NCBI RefSeq assembly: GCF_004343585.1
Contig: NZ_SLYW01000013.1
Location: forward strand, 34,995 to 98,994
Direction: 5' to 3'
Origin: Neorhizobium sp. JUb45
GTDB lineage: Bacteria > Pseudomonadota > Alphaproteobacteria > Rhizobiales > Rhizobiaceae
DNA: 64,000 bases
Shown piece after piece: positions 27,517-36,063 of the stretch. The translations under genes and the position numbers were made by a program. The notes beneath the pieces are model-generated. The model was not told where the DNA came from, ran no database searches, and saw only the letters and a program-made list of their open reading frames with translations. The first letter of the stretch is position 1. The number at the start of each line of letters is the position of its first letter.

Positions 27517-28278
27517 TTAGTGGATGTGAATGCCGCCGTTTACGTCGAGCGTGACACCAGTCATGTAGCTCGACAGGTCGGACGCCAGGAACATGCAGGC
27601 CCCGGCAACCTCTTCCGGCCGGCCTGGACGACCGAGCGGAATGGCGGTCGAAAGCTCTTTCAGGCGCTCGGGGGAAATTGCATCGGCTACGAAATTCGTC
27701 TCGATTAGCGATGGGCAAACGGCATTGACACGCACGTTCAAGGCCCCGAGTTCCCGAGCCAGGGTCCGGGTCATAGAGAGTACGCCCCCTTTGGACGCGG
27801 CGTAATGGGCACCGCCGAACAGTCCGCCACCACGTTGGGCCGCCACCGAAGCGACATTGACGATCGAGCCGGACCTCTGATCCGCCATGACTTTGGCAAA
27901 CGGCGTCACGATGTTGAACGTCCCGGCTAGGTTTACCGACATGATTTGTCCGTATTCGCGCTCGGTTATTTCGTCATATTTCGCCGGCTTCATGATTCCA
28001 GCCGAGTGTATCAGAGCATCAACGCGACCAAACTTAGCTATCACCTTTGCCAGCGCTTCTTCGCATTCGTCCCGCGAAGTAATGTCACATTTCAAGGCGA
28101 TGCAGTCGGCTGCCGGAAACTGCTCTCCAAGTGACGCAGCAGCGTCTTCAAGACCGGAATCCACATCCAGGACCGCTACACGAGCACCGTTCTGAGCAAG
28201 CATCTCAGCTGTTGCACGGCCGATACCATGAGAAGACGCAGCGCCAGTTATGACGCAAACTTTCTCGTTCATAAGCAT
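27517..28278 (-). CDS. SDR-family oxidoreductase (FabG-like)
   Basis: A 253-residue short-chain dehydrogenase. The cofactor loop is extended, T-G-A-A-S-S-H-G-I-G at 11-20. The D-V-D-S segment after strand 2 suggests NAD(H). S-V-A and Y-A-A-S-K supply the catalytic residues, and the end has T-L-D-V-N-G-G. ATG 28278 has GGAGGAG seven bases upstream; the frame stays open much further, but only as antisense of the CoA-transferase. First gene of the minus-strand arm. It may oxidise the (R)-3-hydroxyacyl-CoA that a hot-dog hydratase would make, an inference from context. Confidence 0.88.
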   Translation of the reverse strand: MLMNEKVCVITGAASSHGIGRATAEMLAQNGARVAVLDVDSGLEDAAASLGEQFPAADCIALKCDITSRDECEEALAKVIAKFGRVDALIHSAGIMKPAKYDEITEREYGQIMSVNLAGTFNIVTPFAKVMADQRSGSIVNVASVAAQRGGGLFGGAHYAASKGGVLSMTRTLARELGALNVRVNAVCPSLIETNFVADAISPERLKELSTAIPLGRPGRPEEVAGACMFLASDLSSYMTGVTLDVNGGIHIH

Positions 28279-28320
28279 TGGAAAACTCCTCCAGTCATCC
28301 TCAGCTCTGACAAATATCAA

Positions 28321-28334
28321 TTTCATATATGCAG
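28321..28334. promoter_or_regulatory. Direct repeat TTTCATATATGCAG, copy 1
   Basis: This 14-bp sequence occurs twice in the 255-bp divergent promoter region, here near the minus-strand SDR gene. It contains the palindrome CATATATG. It is a candidate site for one of the two IclR regulators of the cluster. Confidence 0.6.
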
Positions 28335-28391
28335 TCAACCGTTCACTAGCGAAATTTTTGATTTGACCAAATTTTGCCTGCGAATTACGTA

Positions 28392-28405
28392 TTTCATATA
28401 TGCAG
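28392..28405. promoter_or_regulatory. Direct repeat TTTCATATATGCAG, copy 2
   Basis: Identical second copy, 71 bp from the first, in an AT-rich segment ahead of the CoA-transferase gene. One copy for each divergent arm would allow coordinated control. Confidence 0.6.
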
Positions 28406-28533
28406 ACTAAAACTGGCGTAATCGCGCCGGTAGCACCTTGGGAGAGAGGCGTGCTTGGGAGGCTGAAGATTGCAGCAGCATCGCTCAACACGACGATCTT
28501 TCTCTGGGCGACATGAGGATGGGAGGATCCTAA

Positions 28534-29736
28534 ATGGCGAACCAACACCTGAAAAACTTGCGGGTGCTTGACCTGACGAGCGTCGTCGTGGGACCGACCT
28601 GCACATGGCGGCTGGCACAATACGGCGCGGAGGTCATCAAGATCGAAGCGCCGGAAGGGGACCTGATGCGTGGCCTCGGAGGCACATCGCCAACCGGGCA
28701 GCATTCCGGCACCTATCTGCACCTTAACCGCGGCAAGCGAAACGTCTGCCTCGACCTGAAAAAGCCGGGTGCGAAACAGGTTATCGAGAAACTTATCGAT
28801 TGGTGTGATGTCGTTGTCGCCAATATGCGACCCAAAGCGCTCGAGCGGCTTGGCCTGGATGCCGCATCGATTCTCGCCCGCCATCCGCAGAAGATTCATT
28901 GTCTGATTACAGGCTATGGCACGGATGGACCCTATTCCGGTCTGCCGACCTACGATAGCGTCGTACAGGGCGTGTCGGGAATCGGCGGCCTGTTTCTTGA
29001 ACGTGACGGCAGCCCCGCATACGTGCCCTTGGTGGTGTGCGATCATGTCGTTGGCGAGATCGCTGCCGGGGCGATCCTTGCAGCCGTCATCAAGCGGGAT
29101 GCCGGTGGTGGCGGGAGCGATCTTGAGATCCCCATGTTCGAAACCATGGCAGCGTTTGTGCTGCAGGAACATCTTGCCCAGGAATCGTTCGACCCTCCGG
29201 TCGGCACGATCGGCGACAAGCGCCTCCTAAACCCACACAACAGGCCGCTACAGACCGCCGATGGCTGGATTTCGGTAACGATCAATACCGATCCGCAAGT
29301 TCGCGCCTTTCTCAAGGCCATTGGCCGGGACAACCTGCTCGAAGACGAGCGTTTTGCGACCGTCGCGGCCCGAGCAAAGAACGTCAAGGACTGGTTCAAG
29401 GTGCGCGGCGCAGCGCTTTCGGACAGGACGACTGGCGAATGGCTGTCGATTTTCCGTGCCGCCGACATCGCCGCAATGCCATGCCACACGCTTGCAACCC
29501 TGCGCGATGATCCGCATCTCGCTGAAGTCGGGTTAATCTCAAGCGAAAACCATCCGACGGAGGGCCGAATTTCTGTCATTCGATCAACGATCAGGAACCA
29601 GCAGAGCTATCCCGCGCCCGGGTCTTACGCGCAGCCCAAGGGCTGGGAAACTAAGCAGGTTCTCGAGGAGATCGGGCTCGACGACCAGGGGATCGAGGAA
29701 CTGCTCGCGTCCGGCGCGGCAATCGTTGCCGCATAG
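28534..29736 (+). CDS. CaiB/BaiF (class III) CoA-transferase
   Basis: A 400-residue class III CoA-transferase. The N-terminal V-L-D-L-T-S-V-V-V-G-P and G-A-E-V-I-K-I-E-A-P motifs and the catalytic aspartate (Asp170, in V-V-C-D-H-V-V-G, matching Asp169 of formyl-CoA transferase) are present. It would move CoA from a donor such as succinyl-CoA onto the free acid, activating it for the enzymes encoded around it. GGGAGG precedes the ATG. It is divergent from the SDR gene and 30 bp upstream of the thiolase gene, so these two form the plus-strand arm. Confidence 0.9.
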   Translation: MANQHLKNLRVLDLTSVVVGPTCTWRLAQYGAEVIKIEAPEGDLMRGLGGTSPTGQHSGTYLHLNRGKRNVCLDLKKPGAKQVIEKLIDWCDVVVANMRPKALERLGLDAASILARHPQKIHCLITGYGTDGPYSGLPTYDSVVQGVSGIGGLFLERDGSPAYVPLVVCDHVVGEIAAGAILAAVIKRDAGGGGSDLEIPMFETMAAFVLQEHLAQESFDPPVGTIGDKRLLNPHNRPLQTADGWISVTINTDPQVRAFLKAIGRDNLLEDERFATVAARAKNVKDWFKVRGAALSDRTTGEWLSIFRAADIAAMPCHTLATLRDDPHLAEVGLISSENHPTEGRISVIRSTIRNQQSYPAPGSYAQPKGWETKQVLEEIGLDDQGIEELLASGAAIVAA

Positions 29737-29766
29737 CGATCGCGTGGAGATAAGTCCAAAGAGGGA

Positions 29767-30975
29767 ATGATGACGGAAGCATATATTTGTGATTACATCC
29801 GCACGCCAATCGGACGTTTCGGTGGTTCGCTGTCGTCGGTACGTGCCGACGACCTCGGCGCAGTCCCCCTGAAAGCGCTGCTTGCCAGAAACCCTTCCGT
29901 CGACTGGGAAGCGCTTGGCGATGTCGTGTTCGGTTGTGCGAACCAGGCGGGCGAGGACAATCGCAACGTCGCCCGCATGTCGCTTCTTTTGGCTGGTCTG
30001 CCGGTCTCCGTGTCTGGCACGACGGTCAACCGTCTTTGCGGTTCCGGCATGGACGCGGTCATCACGGCTGCCCGCGCCATCAAGGCCGGTGAGGCCGAGA
30101 TCATGATTGCCGGCGGCGTAGAAAGCATGAGCCGCGCGCCGTTCGTCGTGCCGAAGGCGGAGACAGCGTTTTCGCGAAATGCCGAAGTCTACGACACCAC
30201 TATCGGCTGGCGGTTTGTCAATCGATTGATGAAGAAGCAATACGGCGTCGATTCCATGCCGGAAACCGGCGATAACGTCGCGATAGGCCACAAGGTGTCG
30301 CGCGAGAACCAGGACGCCTTTGCCGTACGAAGCCAGGCAAAGGCTGCGGTCGCCCAGGGCAACGGGCGTCTGAGCAAGGAAATCACTTCCGTCAGTGTCC
30401 CGCAGCGCAAGGGAGATCCGATCGTCGTCGTCAGTGACGAACATCCACGCGCAACCAGTCTGGAGACGCTCGCGAAGCTCAAGCCGGTAAACAACATCGA
30501 GGGTGGCACCGTGACCGCCGGGAATGCATCCGGCGTAAATGACGGGGCAGCCGCCTTGATCATAGCTTCCGAAGAGGCTGCGAGGAGATATGGCCTGACG
30601 CCGATCGCGCGCATCCTGGGCGGTGCCGCAGCCGGTGTGCCGCCGCGCATAATGGGCATGGGGCCCGCGCCGGCGACGCAGAAACTCTGCGCGCGGCTCG
30701 GTCTGACACCACAGGCTTTCGACATTGTGGAACTGAATGAAGCCTTCGCATCCCAAGGCATAGCCGTGCTCCGCGAACTCGGCATTCCCGAGGACGCAGA
30801 GTACGTCAACCCGAATGGCGGAGCGATTGCGCTCGGACATCCGCTCGGCATGTCGGGCGCTCGCATTGCCGGGACGGCGGCGCTCGAACTGTCGCTTCGA
30901 GGCGGCAGGCTGGCACTTGCCACCATGTGCATTGGCGTTGGCCAAGGTGTCGCGATCGCATTGGAACGCGTGTAA
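29767..30975 (+). CDS. Thiolase, 3-oxoadipyl-CoA thiolase-like
   Basis: A 402-residue degradative thiolase with all three active-site residues: Cys91 (N-R-L-C-G-S-G-M), His358 (A-L-G-H-P-L-G) and Cys388 (T-M-C-I-G-V-G-Q-G). The internal motifs (G-G-V-E-S-M-S-R-A-P-F-V, G-N-A-S-G-V-N-D-G-A-A-A) and the ending resemble PcaF/PaaJ-type 3-oxoadipyl-CoA thiolases, which hints at a dicarboxylyl-CoA substrate. It would cleave the 3-oxoacyl-CoA made by the dehydrogenases of the opposite arm to acetyl-CoA and a shortened acyl-CoA. Assigning the precise substrate from sequence is not safe. Confidence 0.88.
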   Translation: MMTEAYICDYIRTPIGRFGGSLSSVRADDLGAVPLKALLARNPSVDWEALGDVVFGCANQAGEDNRNVARMSLLLAGLPVSVSGTTVNRLCGSGMDAVITAARAIKAGEAEIMIAGGVESMSRAPFVVPKAETAFSRNAEVYDTTIGWRFVNRLMKKQYGVDSMPETGDNVAIGHKVSRENQDAFAVRSQAKAAVAQGNGRLSKEITSVSVPQRKGDPIVVVSDEHPRATSLETLAKLKPVNNIEGGTVTAGNASGVNDGAAALIIASEEAARRYGLTPIARILGGAAAGVPPRIMGMGPAPATQKLCARLGLTPQAFDIVELNEAFASQGIAVLRELGIPEDAEYVNPNGGAIALGHPLGMSGARIAGTAALELSLRGGRLALATMCIGVGQGVAIALERV

Positions 30976-31026
30976 TCGAAGGCGATCTAGATACCTTTAC
31001 CGCGCCAATAGGGGTTTTTTTGGCCC

Positions 31027-31950
31027 CTACCCTAGCGGGTACTCGACATAGGCGAAGCGTCGGCTGTCCGGCGCCCAGCTGTTGACATTGATCGTCCCCT
31101 GCCCGCCATGAAAAGCCACCACATCCTTGATATCTTCACCCGCTACCGTCATTGACCGGATGATGACGTCCTTGTCGGGCGGGTGGCCGATAGTGCCGGC
31201 GGGATAGCTGAGGAAAAGGATTGTCTGGCCGTCCGGCGAGATATGCGGGAACCAGTTCACCCGGTTGTCGAAGGTGAACTGGCTGATCTCATCGCCATCC
31301 CGGTCCATGCGGAAAACCTGTGCATGCCCTGGTTCGGACGAGCGAAGTTCGGAACTGAAATAGATCCATTGTCCGTCGGGCGAATATTCAGGTCCGTCGC
31401 TCGGCTTAGCTGAATCGAGAAGACGCCGATCGGTCCCGCCAGCAGCCGGTATGACATAGAGGTTTCTGCGCGCTTCCGGTCCCGTCCCTTCGATCCCGAC
31501 ATAGGCGAGCTCCTGCTCATCCGGAGATACCCCGTGCAGATAATAGCGGAAAGGTTCGTCGTGTCGATTTGACACCCTGACCGGCGGTCCTGCATCAAAG
31601 CCGATCTTGTAAAGATGGCCATCATTGGAACTGACATAAATTGCACGGCCGTCCGGCGAAAGCACGTGATCATTGTTGAGGTCCGCCAGCATTCCCGTAT
31701 TGATCAGCTGGAGGCCCAGGCCATCGACGCCAATACGCCAGAGTTGACCACCGCCATTGAAAATCAGGTGATCGCCGTCAGGTGTCCAGTTTGGAGCCTC
31801 GATCAGATGATCGGTCTCCAGAATGACCTGCCGCTCGCCCGTTGCGAGATCGTGTATGGCCAGCAACGAGCGCTGCCCAGGAGCAAGCTGTCTGCCATAG
31901 TTTTGTACCGACAGCTCGGTGACGCTGTCAGATTTTACGTTATCTGTCAT
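31027..31950 (-). CDS. TolB-like PD40 beta-propeller protein
   Basis: A 307-residue protein made of about six PD40 beta-propeller repeats, each with an S-P-D-G-like turn (W-T-P-D-G, L-S-P-D-G, V-S-P-D-E, Y-S-P-D-G, I-S-P-D-G, W-A-P-D-S). There is no signal peptide, so it should be cytoplasmic, unlike TolB. Cytoplasmic propellers of this type include oligogalacturonide lyases and other carbohydrate enzymes. It is the last gene of the glycoside operon, 102 bp after the Gfo/Idh/MocA gene. GGAGG precedes ATG 31950. The activity is unknown; a carbohydrate lyase or epimerase role is a guess from context. Confidence 0.78.
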   Translation of the reverse strand: MTDNVKSDSVTELSVQNYGRQLAPGQRSLLAIHDLATGERQVILETDHLIEAPNWTPDGDHLIFNGGGQLWRIGVDGLGLQLINTGMLADLNNDHVLSPDGRAIYVSSNDGHLYKIGFDAGPPVRVSNRHDEPFRYYLHGVSPDEQELAYVGIEGTGPEARRNLYVIPAAGGTDRRLLDSAKPSDGPEYSPDGQWIYFSSELRSSEPGHAQVFRMDRDGDEISQFTFDNRVNWFPHISPDGQTILFLSYPAGTIGHPPDKDVIIRSMTVAGEDIKDVVAFHGGQGTINVNSWAPDSRRFAYVEYPLG

Positions 31951-32052
31951 TTAGTCCTCCAATGATGGAGATGGCGGGAGTTATGAAGGGTGGCGGGCAC
32001 CTGACGCCCTCTTCATTGGGAAGGAGCTTCCAGCTCCTCGTCGTAACCGAAG

Positions 32053-33198
32053 TTAGGGAGCGGGTTCGAGCAGAACAGCCTCGTCCTTACCCGGCATGAG
32101 GGGAGCCGGGCGAACGCAGGTGCTTTTCAATCGGATATGGCTTCCTGCCGTGCTGGACAATTCAAGCGACTCGATGATCTCCAGTACGTGATATGCCAAT
32201 TCACCATTTGCTCGATGCGGGCGCCCGGTCCTCAGGGCAACGGCCATATCGATCAAGCCGACAACGCGGTAATCCGCAATTTCCTGGCCGAATATCGTCG
32301 TGCGATTGACCGCACCGAAGGCGAAATCAGCGATAGAAACCGGCTGCCAGTCGCCACCCCGAATGAAGACTTCAGGCACTCCGCCGAAATGATTTGGATC
32401 GGCGGCCTGAAGGCTGCCTTCGGTCCCGTATATCTCGAACTTCGGCCGCTTTGACGCCCATATGTCCCAGGACATCGTCAATGATACATTGGCGCCAGAA
32501 GCGAAATGAAGCGTGCCGTTGATGGTGGTGGGAACGGCCACGTCGAATGTCGTTCCATTCAGCTTTTCGCTTGTGATCGTCCGCTGGTCGAAGGCTTTGG
32601 TTGCGAAGGCAGACACCGATTGAACCGGGCCAAGCAAGTTTACCAAATGCGTAATATAATAGGGTCCAACATCCGCGTGCGGACCACCTCCTGGTTGATA
32701 AAAGAAGCGCGGATCCGGATGCCAGTGTTCCATGCCATGAGAGGCGATCGTGACGCTACCTCCGATGACCCGCCCAATCTTGCCATCGTCGATGATTTTG
32801 CGTTCCGTCTGATGCGAAGCGCCAAAAAACGTATCCGGCGCACAGCCAACGCGCAAGCCCAGGTCGTTTGCCCTCTCGATCACCGTGTCAGCTTCCTTCG
32901 TCGAGACTGCCAGCGGCTTTTCCGAATAAGGATGCTTGCCGGCATCGAGAATATCGAGAGCAACTTTCGCGTGAACGGCGGGGATCGTCAGGTTCAGGAC
33001 GATTTCGATATCAGAGTCGCTCAGAAGCCGATCGACCGACATCGCTTCACAGCCGTAGGCCTTTGCCTTTTCTTCGGCGATATCCTGCCGAATATCGGAA
33101 ACCGCCTTGACTGTAATGAGACTTGAGCCCGCAGCTCCCTTGAGATAGGCCTCGCTGATGACGCCGCACCCGATAATGCCGATGACGACCGGTTTCAT
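32053..33198 (-). CDS. Gfo/Idh/MocA-family oxidoreductase
   Basis: A 381-residue sugar-type dehydrogenase. The N-terminal Rossmann fold starts I-G-I-I-G-C-G-V-I-S, the E-K-P motif (Y-S-E-K-P-L-A) lies near residue 95, and a C-terminal alpha/beta domain follows with the P-G-G-G-P-H-A-D-V-G-P-Y segment. The family oxidises or reduces sugars, inositols and glycosides using NAD(P). In this operon with a GH3 enzyme and an MFS carrier it probably acts on a sugar released from, or attached to, the imported glycoside. A 3-keto intermediate is possible but not shown. Confidence 0.88.
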   Translation of the reverse strand: MKPVVIGIIGCGVISEAYLKGAAGSSLITVKAVSDIRQDIAEEKAKAYGCEAMSVDRLLSDSDIEIVLNLTIPAVHAKVALDILDAGKHPYSEKPLAVSTKEADTVIERANDLGLRVGCAPDTFFGASHQTERKIIDDGKIGRVIGGSVTIASHGMEHWHPDPRFFYQPGGGPHADVGPYYITHLVNLLGPVQSVSAFATKAFDQRTITSEKLNGTTFDVAVPTTINGTLHFASGANVSLTMSWDIWASKRPKFEIYGTEGSLQAADPNHFGGVPEVFIRGGDWQPVSIADFAFGAVNRTTIFGQEIADYRVVGLIDMAVALRTGRPHRANGELAYHVLEIIESLELSSTAGSHIRLKSTCVRPAPLMPGKDEAVLLEPAP

Positions 33199-33263
33199 GC
33201 TTATTCTCCATCAATATGTGAGGCGCTGCGCCTGACGCGATGGCAGGCATCGTGCGCCACTTA

Positions 33264-33731
33264 TTAAGCCGCCAGCAATTCCGCCAGGCAACCGGTTATG
33301 AGCTTGTGATCGTGAACGTCCGGCAGGCCGCTAATGCCAACCGAGCCGATAAAGGCACCGCCTTTCAAAATGAGCGGAACGCCGCCGCCGCCTGCAGCGA
33401 AATCCTCGGGCGGCAACCGGAAGCGGGTATTGAAATCGTAATTTTTGCTCTGCGCTTCCAGCTTCATGAAGAGTGAGCTGCGATGAAAGCGGTGAACAAC
33501 TGCACACTTTCGGCGCGTCCAGCCAAAATTGTCGATCGTTGCACCCGGCGCCAGCATAGAAAAGATGGGATCGGAGCCATGACGTATCTCGATTGCGACT
33601 GGAAACTCATTTTCTCGTGCGCGCCGATAGAGGCGACTGGCGAGTTCCCATACGAAATCGTAGTTAAACTCGGGGATCACGAGGCTTCTCTGTTCTTCCA
33701 TCAGTTCTTCAAGCGAAGGTATATCCTGCAT
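33264..33731 (-). CDS. UPF0303 / GlcG-HbpS-like (heme-degrading-domain) protein
   Basis: A 155-residue protein of the UPF0303/GlcG-HbpS fold. It has the early L-V-I-P-E-F-N-Y-D-F-V-W-E-L segment, the central R-H-G-S-D-P-I-F-S-M, H-R-F-H-R-S-S-L-F-M, and the glycine-rich G-G-G-V-P-L-I-L-K-G-G-A-F-I-G-S-V-G-I-S-G-L end. ATG 33731 is chosen because earlier starts would overlap the GH3 gene (which ends at 33799) and add unrelated sequence. Members are called heme-degrading in databases, but in carbohydrate and glycolate operons their role is unknown. Confidence 0.78.
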   Translation of the reverse strand: MQDIPSLEELMEEQRSLVIPEFNYDFVWELASRLYRRARENEFPVAIEIRHGSDPIFSMLAPGATIDNFGWTRRKCAVVHRFHRSSLFMKLEAQSKNYDFNTRFRLPPEDFAAGGGGVPLILKGGAFIGSVGISGLPDVHDHKLITGCLAELLAA

Positions 33732-33798
33732 TAGTCCGTCTCTTTTAAAAGCAATGGAGCGCCGTCCCCTGAGGTCGCCGCTCTCAACCATTTGCATG

Positions 33799-36063
33799 TC
33801 AGGCAGCCTGATCGCAGAGATCCTCGATATCCGACATTTCCAGCGGTACGCCGGGGAAGTCGGCAATCGTTCCCAGTGGAATGCCGCGGACCGAATCCTG
33901 ACCGGCTTCATCGGCGAGAAGGTCGCCAACGCGTCCTTTCACACCACCCCGCGCGTCGAAGAGACCAAGAAGGCGGGGACCGAGACGTGGATGGTCCAGC
34001 CATTCGCCGAGCGTCGACCATGCGTTGAGCGAAATGATCAAAGCTTCTCCTGGGATCTCAACGGTCCCTTCGAGGCGAAAGTCGCGAGACGATGCGCCGA
34101 CATGCACGGTGACCGCGGCCCCCGGAAAGATCCAGGATTTGGTACCTTCATGCCAGTGTCTCAGCTCTTCGCGCGGGACTGCGATCTCGATGGTGACGGC
34201 CTCGCCCGGCGCCAACCTGACCTTCTTCCATCCCCTCAGTTCCACCGGAGGCGTTATGACAACGTCGCTGTGATCGTGGACGTAGAGCTGTACGACTTCG
34301 CTACCATGTCTTGGGCCTGTGTTGCGAACGGTAAGCTTCGCATCGAAGGCGATCTGATCGGCCAACGGGCGTACCTTCAGCTCCAAATCGGAGTAGTCAA
34401 ATGTCGTATAGGAAAGGCCGTGACCGAACGGATAGTCGACTGCCATCTTTCGGGCATCGTAATATCGATAGCCGACGTGAATGCCCTCGCCATAAGTTAC
34501 GTTTTCGTATGCGCCAGGGAAATTAAGATACGAAGGAGTGTCCTCCAGAACCAACGGGATAGTTTCCGCGAGCTTGCCGCCGGGGTTGGTATCGCCAAGC
34601 AACACATCAGCGATCGAATCTCCGTGTGCTTGCCCTGTCAGCCAGAACTCCACGATCGCGTTGACGGATCCCCGCCAAGCTGCTGTCGTTACGGCAGAAC
34701 CATTGCTCATTGCCACGACCATAGTCTTGCCCGCGGCACGAAGTGCTTCCACAAGCGCCAGCTGATCTGCAGGCAGATCTATGTTCGTCCGATCCCGCCC
34801 TTCCGCTTCATATTCACCCGGTAGGCCAAGAAAGATGACCACAACATCCGATCGTTTCGCGAGATTTACTGCGTTTTCGATCATGACCGCCGTATCGACG
34901 CCCTTGGAAAGGGAGTAGCCGGGTTCGAACTCAAGCGATGCCCCAGCTTCCTTGGCGCGTGCGGAAAGAGCATCGAGCCCGCTGACGACCCTGACCGCAT
35001 TGACGCGGGAACTTCCTGCTCCCTGGTAGCGCGGTGTCCGCGCCAACTCGCCAACGACGGCAACGCGAAGACCGGAAGACAGCAAAAGCGGCAGGCTGCC
35101 GTCATTTGTCAGCAACACTGCAGATTCCGACGCCGCCTTCCTGACGAGCTGGTGATGTGCATCATAATCGATAGCGTCTGTATCGCCATGATTGGCGGTC
35201 CGATCCGCCAAAAGCCGCAATCTTTCAGTTGTTCGAGCGACTATTTTTTCGTCAAGATCGCCTTTTACGAAAGCATCGCGAACACGCAAATCATCCTGTC
35301 GTCCGGGCATGCGGACGTCGAGCCCGGCCGTAAGCGCCTCGACAGGGTCCCGAACGGCACCCCAGTCCGAGACTACGACGCCGTCAAAACCCCATTCGTC
35401 ACGGAGGATCTCGGTCAGCAACCAGGGATTTTCTGAGGCATGCAGGCCGTTGATGCGATTGTATGATGACATGACGGACCACGCGCCTGATTCTCGTAGG
35501 GCGATCTGAAAGGCGCGCAGATAGACTTCGCGCAGGGTCCGCTCATCGACGTTGGCACTGACACGCAGTCGGTCAGTCTCCTGATTATTGGCGGCAAAGT
35601 GCTTGAGGCAGGCTGCCACGCCCTGTGCCTGTATTCCGCGCGCCGAGGCTCCAGCAAGCATGCCAGCCAGAAACGGATCTTCCGAATAATATTCGAAATT
35701 TCGTCCGCACAACGGACTACGCTTTATGTTGAGGCCTGGGCCGAGAACAACGTCGACACCGGCCTTTCGTGCTTCACGTCCAAGGGCTTCGCCGACGGCT
35801 GCCGTAAGCTCCATGTCCCACGACGAAGCCAGTGTCACTGCAGGCGGAAAGCAGCTCGCGGGTGCACTTCGTTCCAACCCGAGGTGATCAGGATTTTCGT
35901 CATCCTGAACACGTAATCCGTGCGGACCATCGGCGAAGCGCAGTGAGCGAATTCCGTGAGCGGGCGCATCAAGCGTGGTCCAGTAGTCGACACCGGTTGT
36001 CAGCGCCAAGGCCTCTTCAATTGAACGGATCGTTCCTTTCTGCGAACTGACATGTTCGTTCAT
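33799..36063 (-). CDS. Glycoside hydrolase family 3 beta-glucosidase (cytoplasmic)
   Basis: A 754-residue GH3 enzyme with the classic order: N-terminal barrel (about 1-310) with K-H-F-A-A-N-N-Q-E at 154-162 and the nucleophile Asp233 in V-V-S-D-W-G; an alpha/beta sandwich (about 310-560) that brings the acid/base; and a C-terminal fibronectin-III-like domain (about 590-670, S-E-V-V-Q-L-Y-V-H-D). It lacks a signal peptide, so it should act on glycosides already inside the cell. Its start overlaps the stop of the upstream MFS gene by four bases, which couples uptake and hydrolysis. Beta-glucosides are most likely, but other GH3 specificities exist. Confidence 0.92.
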   Translation of the reverse strand: MNEHVSSQKGTIRSIEEALALTTGVDYWTTLDAPAHGIRSLRFADGPHGLRVQDDENPDHLGLERSAPASCFPPAVTLASSWDMELTAAVGEALGREARKAGVDVVLGPGLNIKRSPLCGRNFEYYSEDPFLAGMLAGASARGIQAQGVAACLKHFAANNQETDRLRVSANVDERTLREVYLRAFQIALRESGAWSVMSSYNRINGLHASENPWLLTEILRDEWGFDGVVVSDWGAVRDPVEALTAGLDVRMPGRQDDLRVRDAFVKGDLDEKIVARTTERLRLLADRTANHGDTDAIDYDAHHQLVRKAASESAVLLTNDGSLPLLLSSGLRVAVVGELARTPRYQGAGSSRVNAVRVVSGLDALSARAKEAGASLEFEPGYSLSKGVDTAVMIENAVNLAKRSDVVVIFLGLPGEYEAEGRDRTNIDLPADQLALVEALRAAGKTMVVAMSNGSAVTTAAWRGSVNAIVEFWLTGQAHGDSIADVLLGDTNPGGKLAETIPLVLEDTPSYLNFPGAYENVTYGEGIHVGYRYYDARKMAVDYPFGHGLSYTTFDYSDLELKVRPLADQIAFDAKLTVRNTGPRHGSEVVQLYVHDHSDVVITPPVELRGWKKVRLAPGEAVTIEIAVPREELRHWHEGTKSWIFPGAAVTVHVGASSRDFRLEGTVEIPGEALIISLNAWSTLGEWLDHPRLGPRLLGLFDARGGVKGRVGDLLADEAGQDSVRGIPLGTIADFPGVPLEMSDIEDLCDQAA

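Noticed and set aside
28279..29172. Extension of the minus-strand SDR frame to 551 codons
   Set aside because: The extra part is antisense to the CoA-transferase gene; the SDR fold and a strong ribosome site start at 28278.
29584..30945. Minus-strand frame of 453 codons
   Set aside because: Shadow of the thiolase gene, whose three active-site residues are intact on the plus strand.
31009..31029. TAGGGG / CCCCTA hairpin with a T-rich loop between the thiolase and propeller genes
   Set aside because: A 6-bp stem whose right arm overlaps the propeller stop codon, with the T-run in the loop instead of after the stem; too weak to call a terminator.
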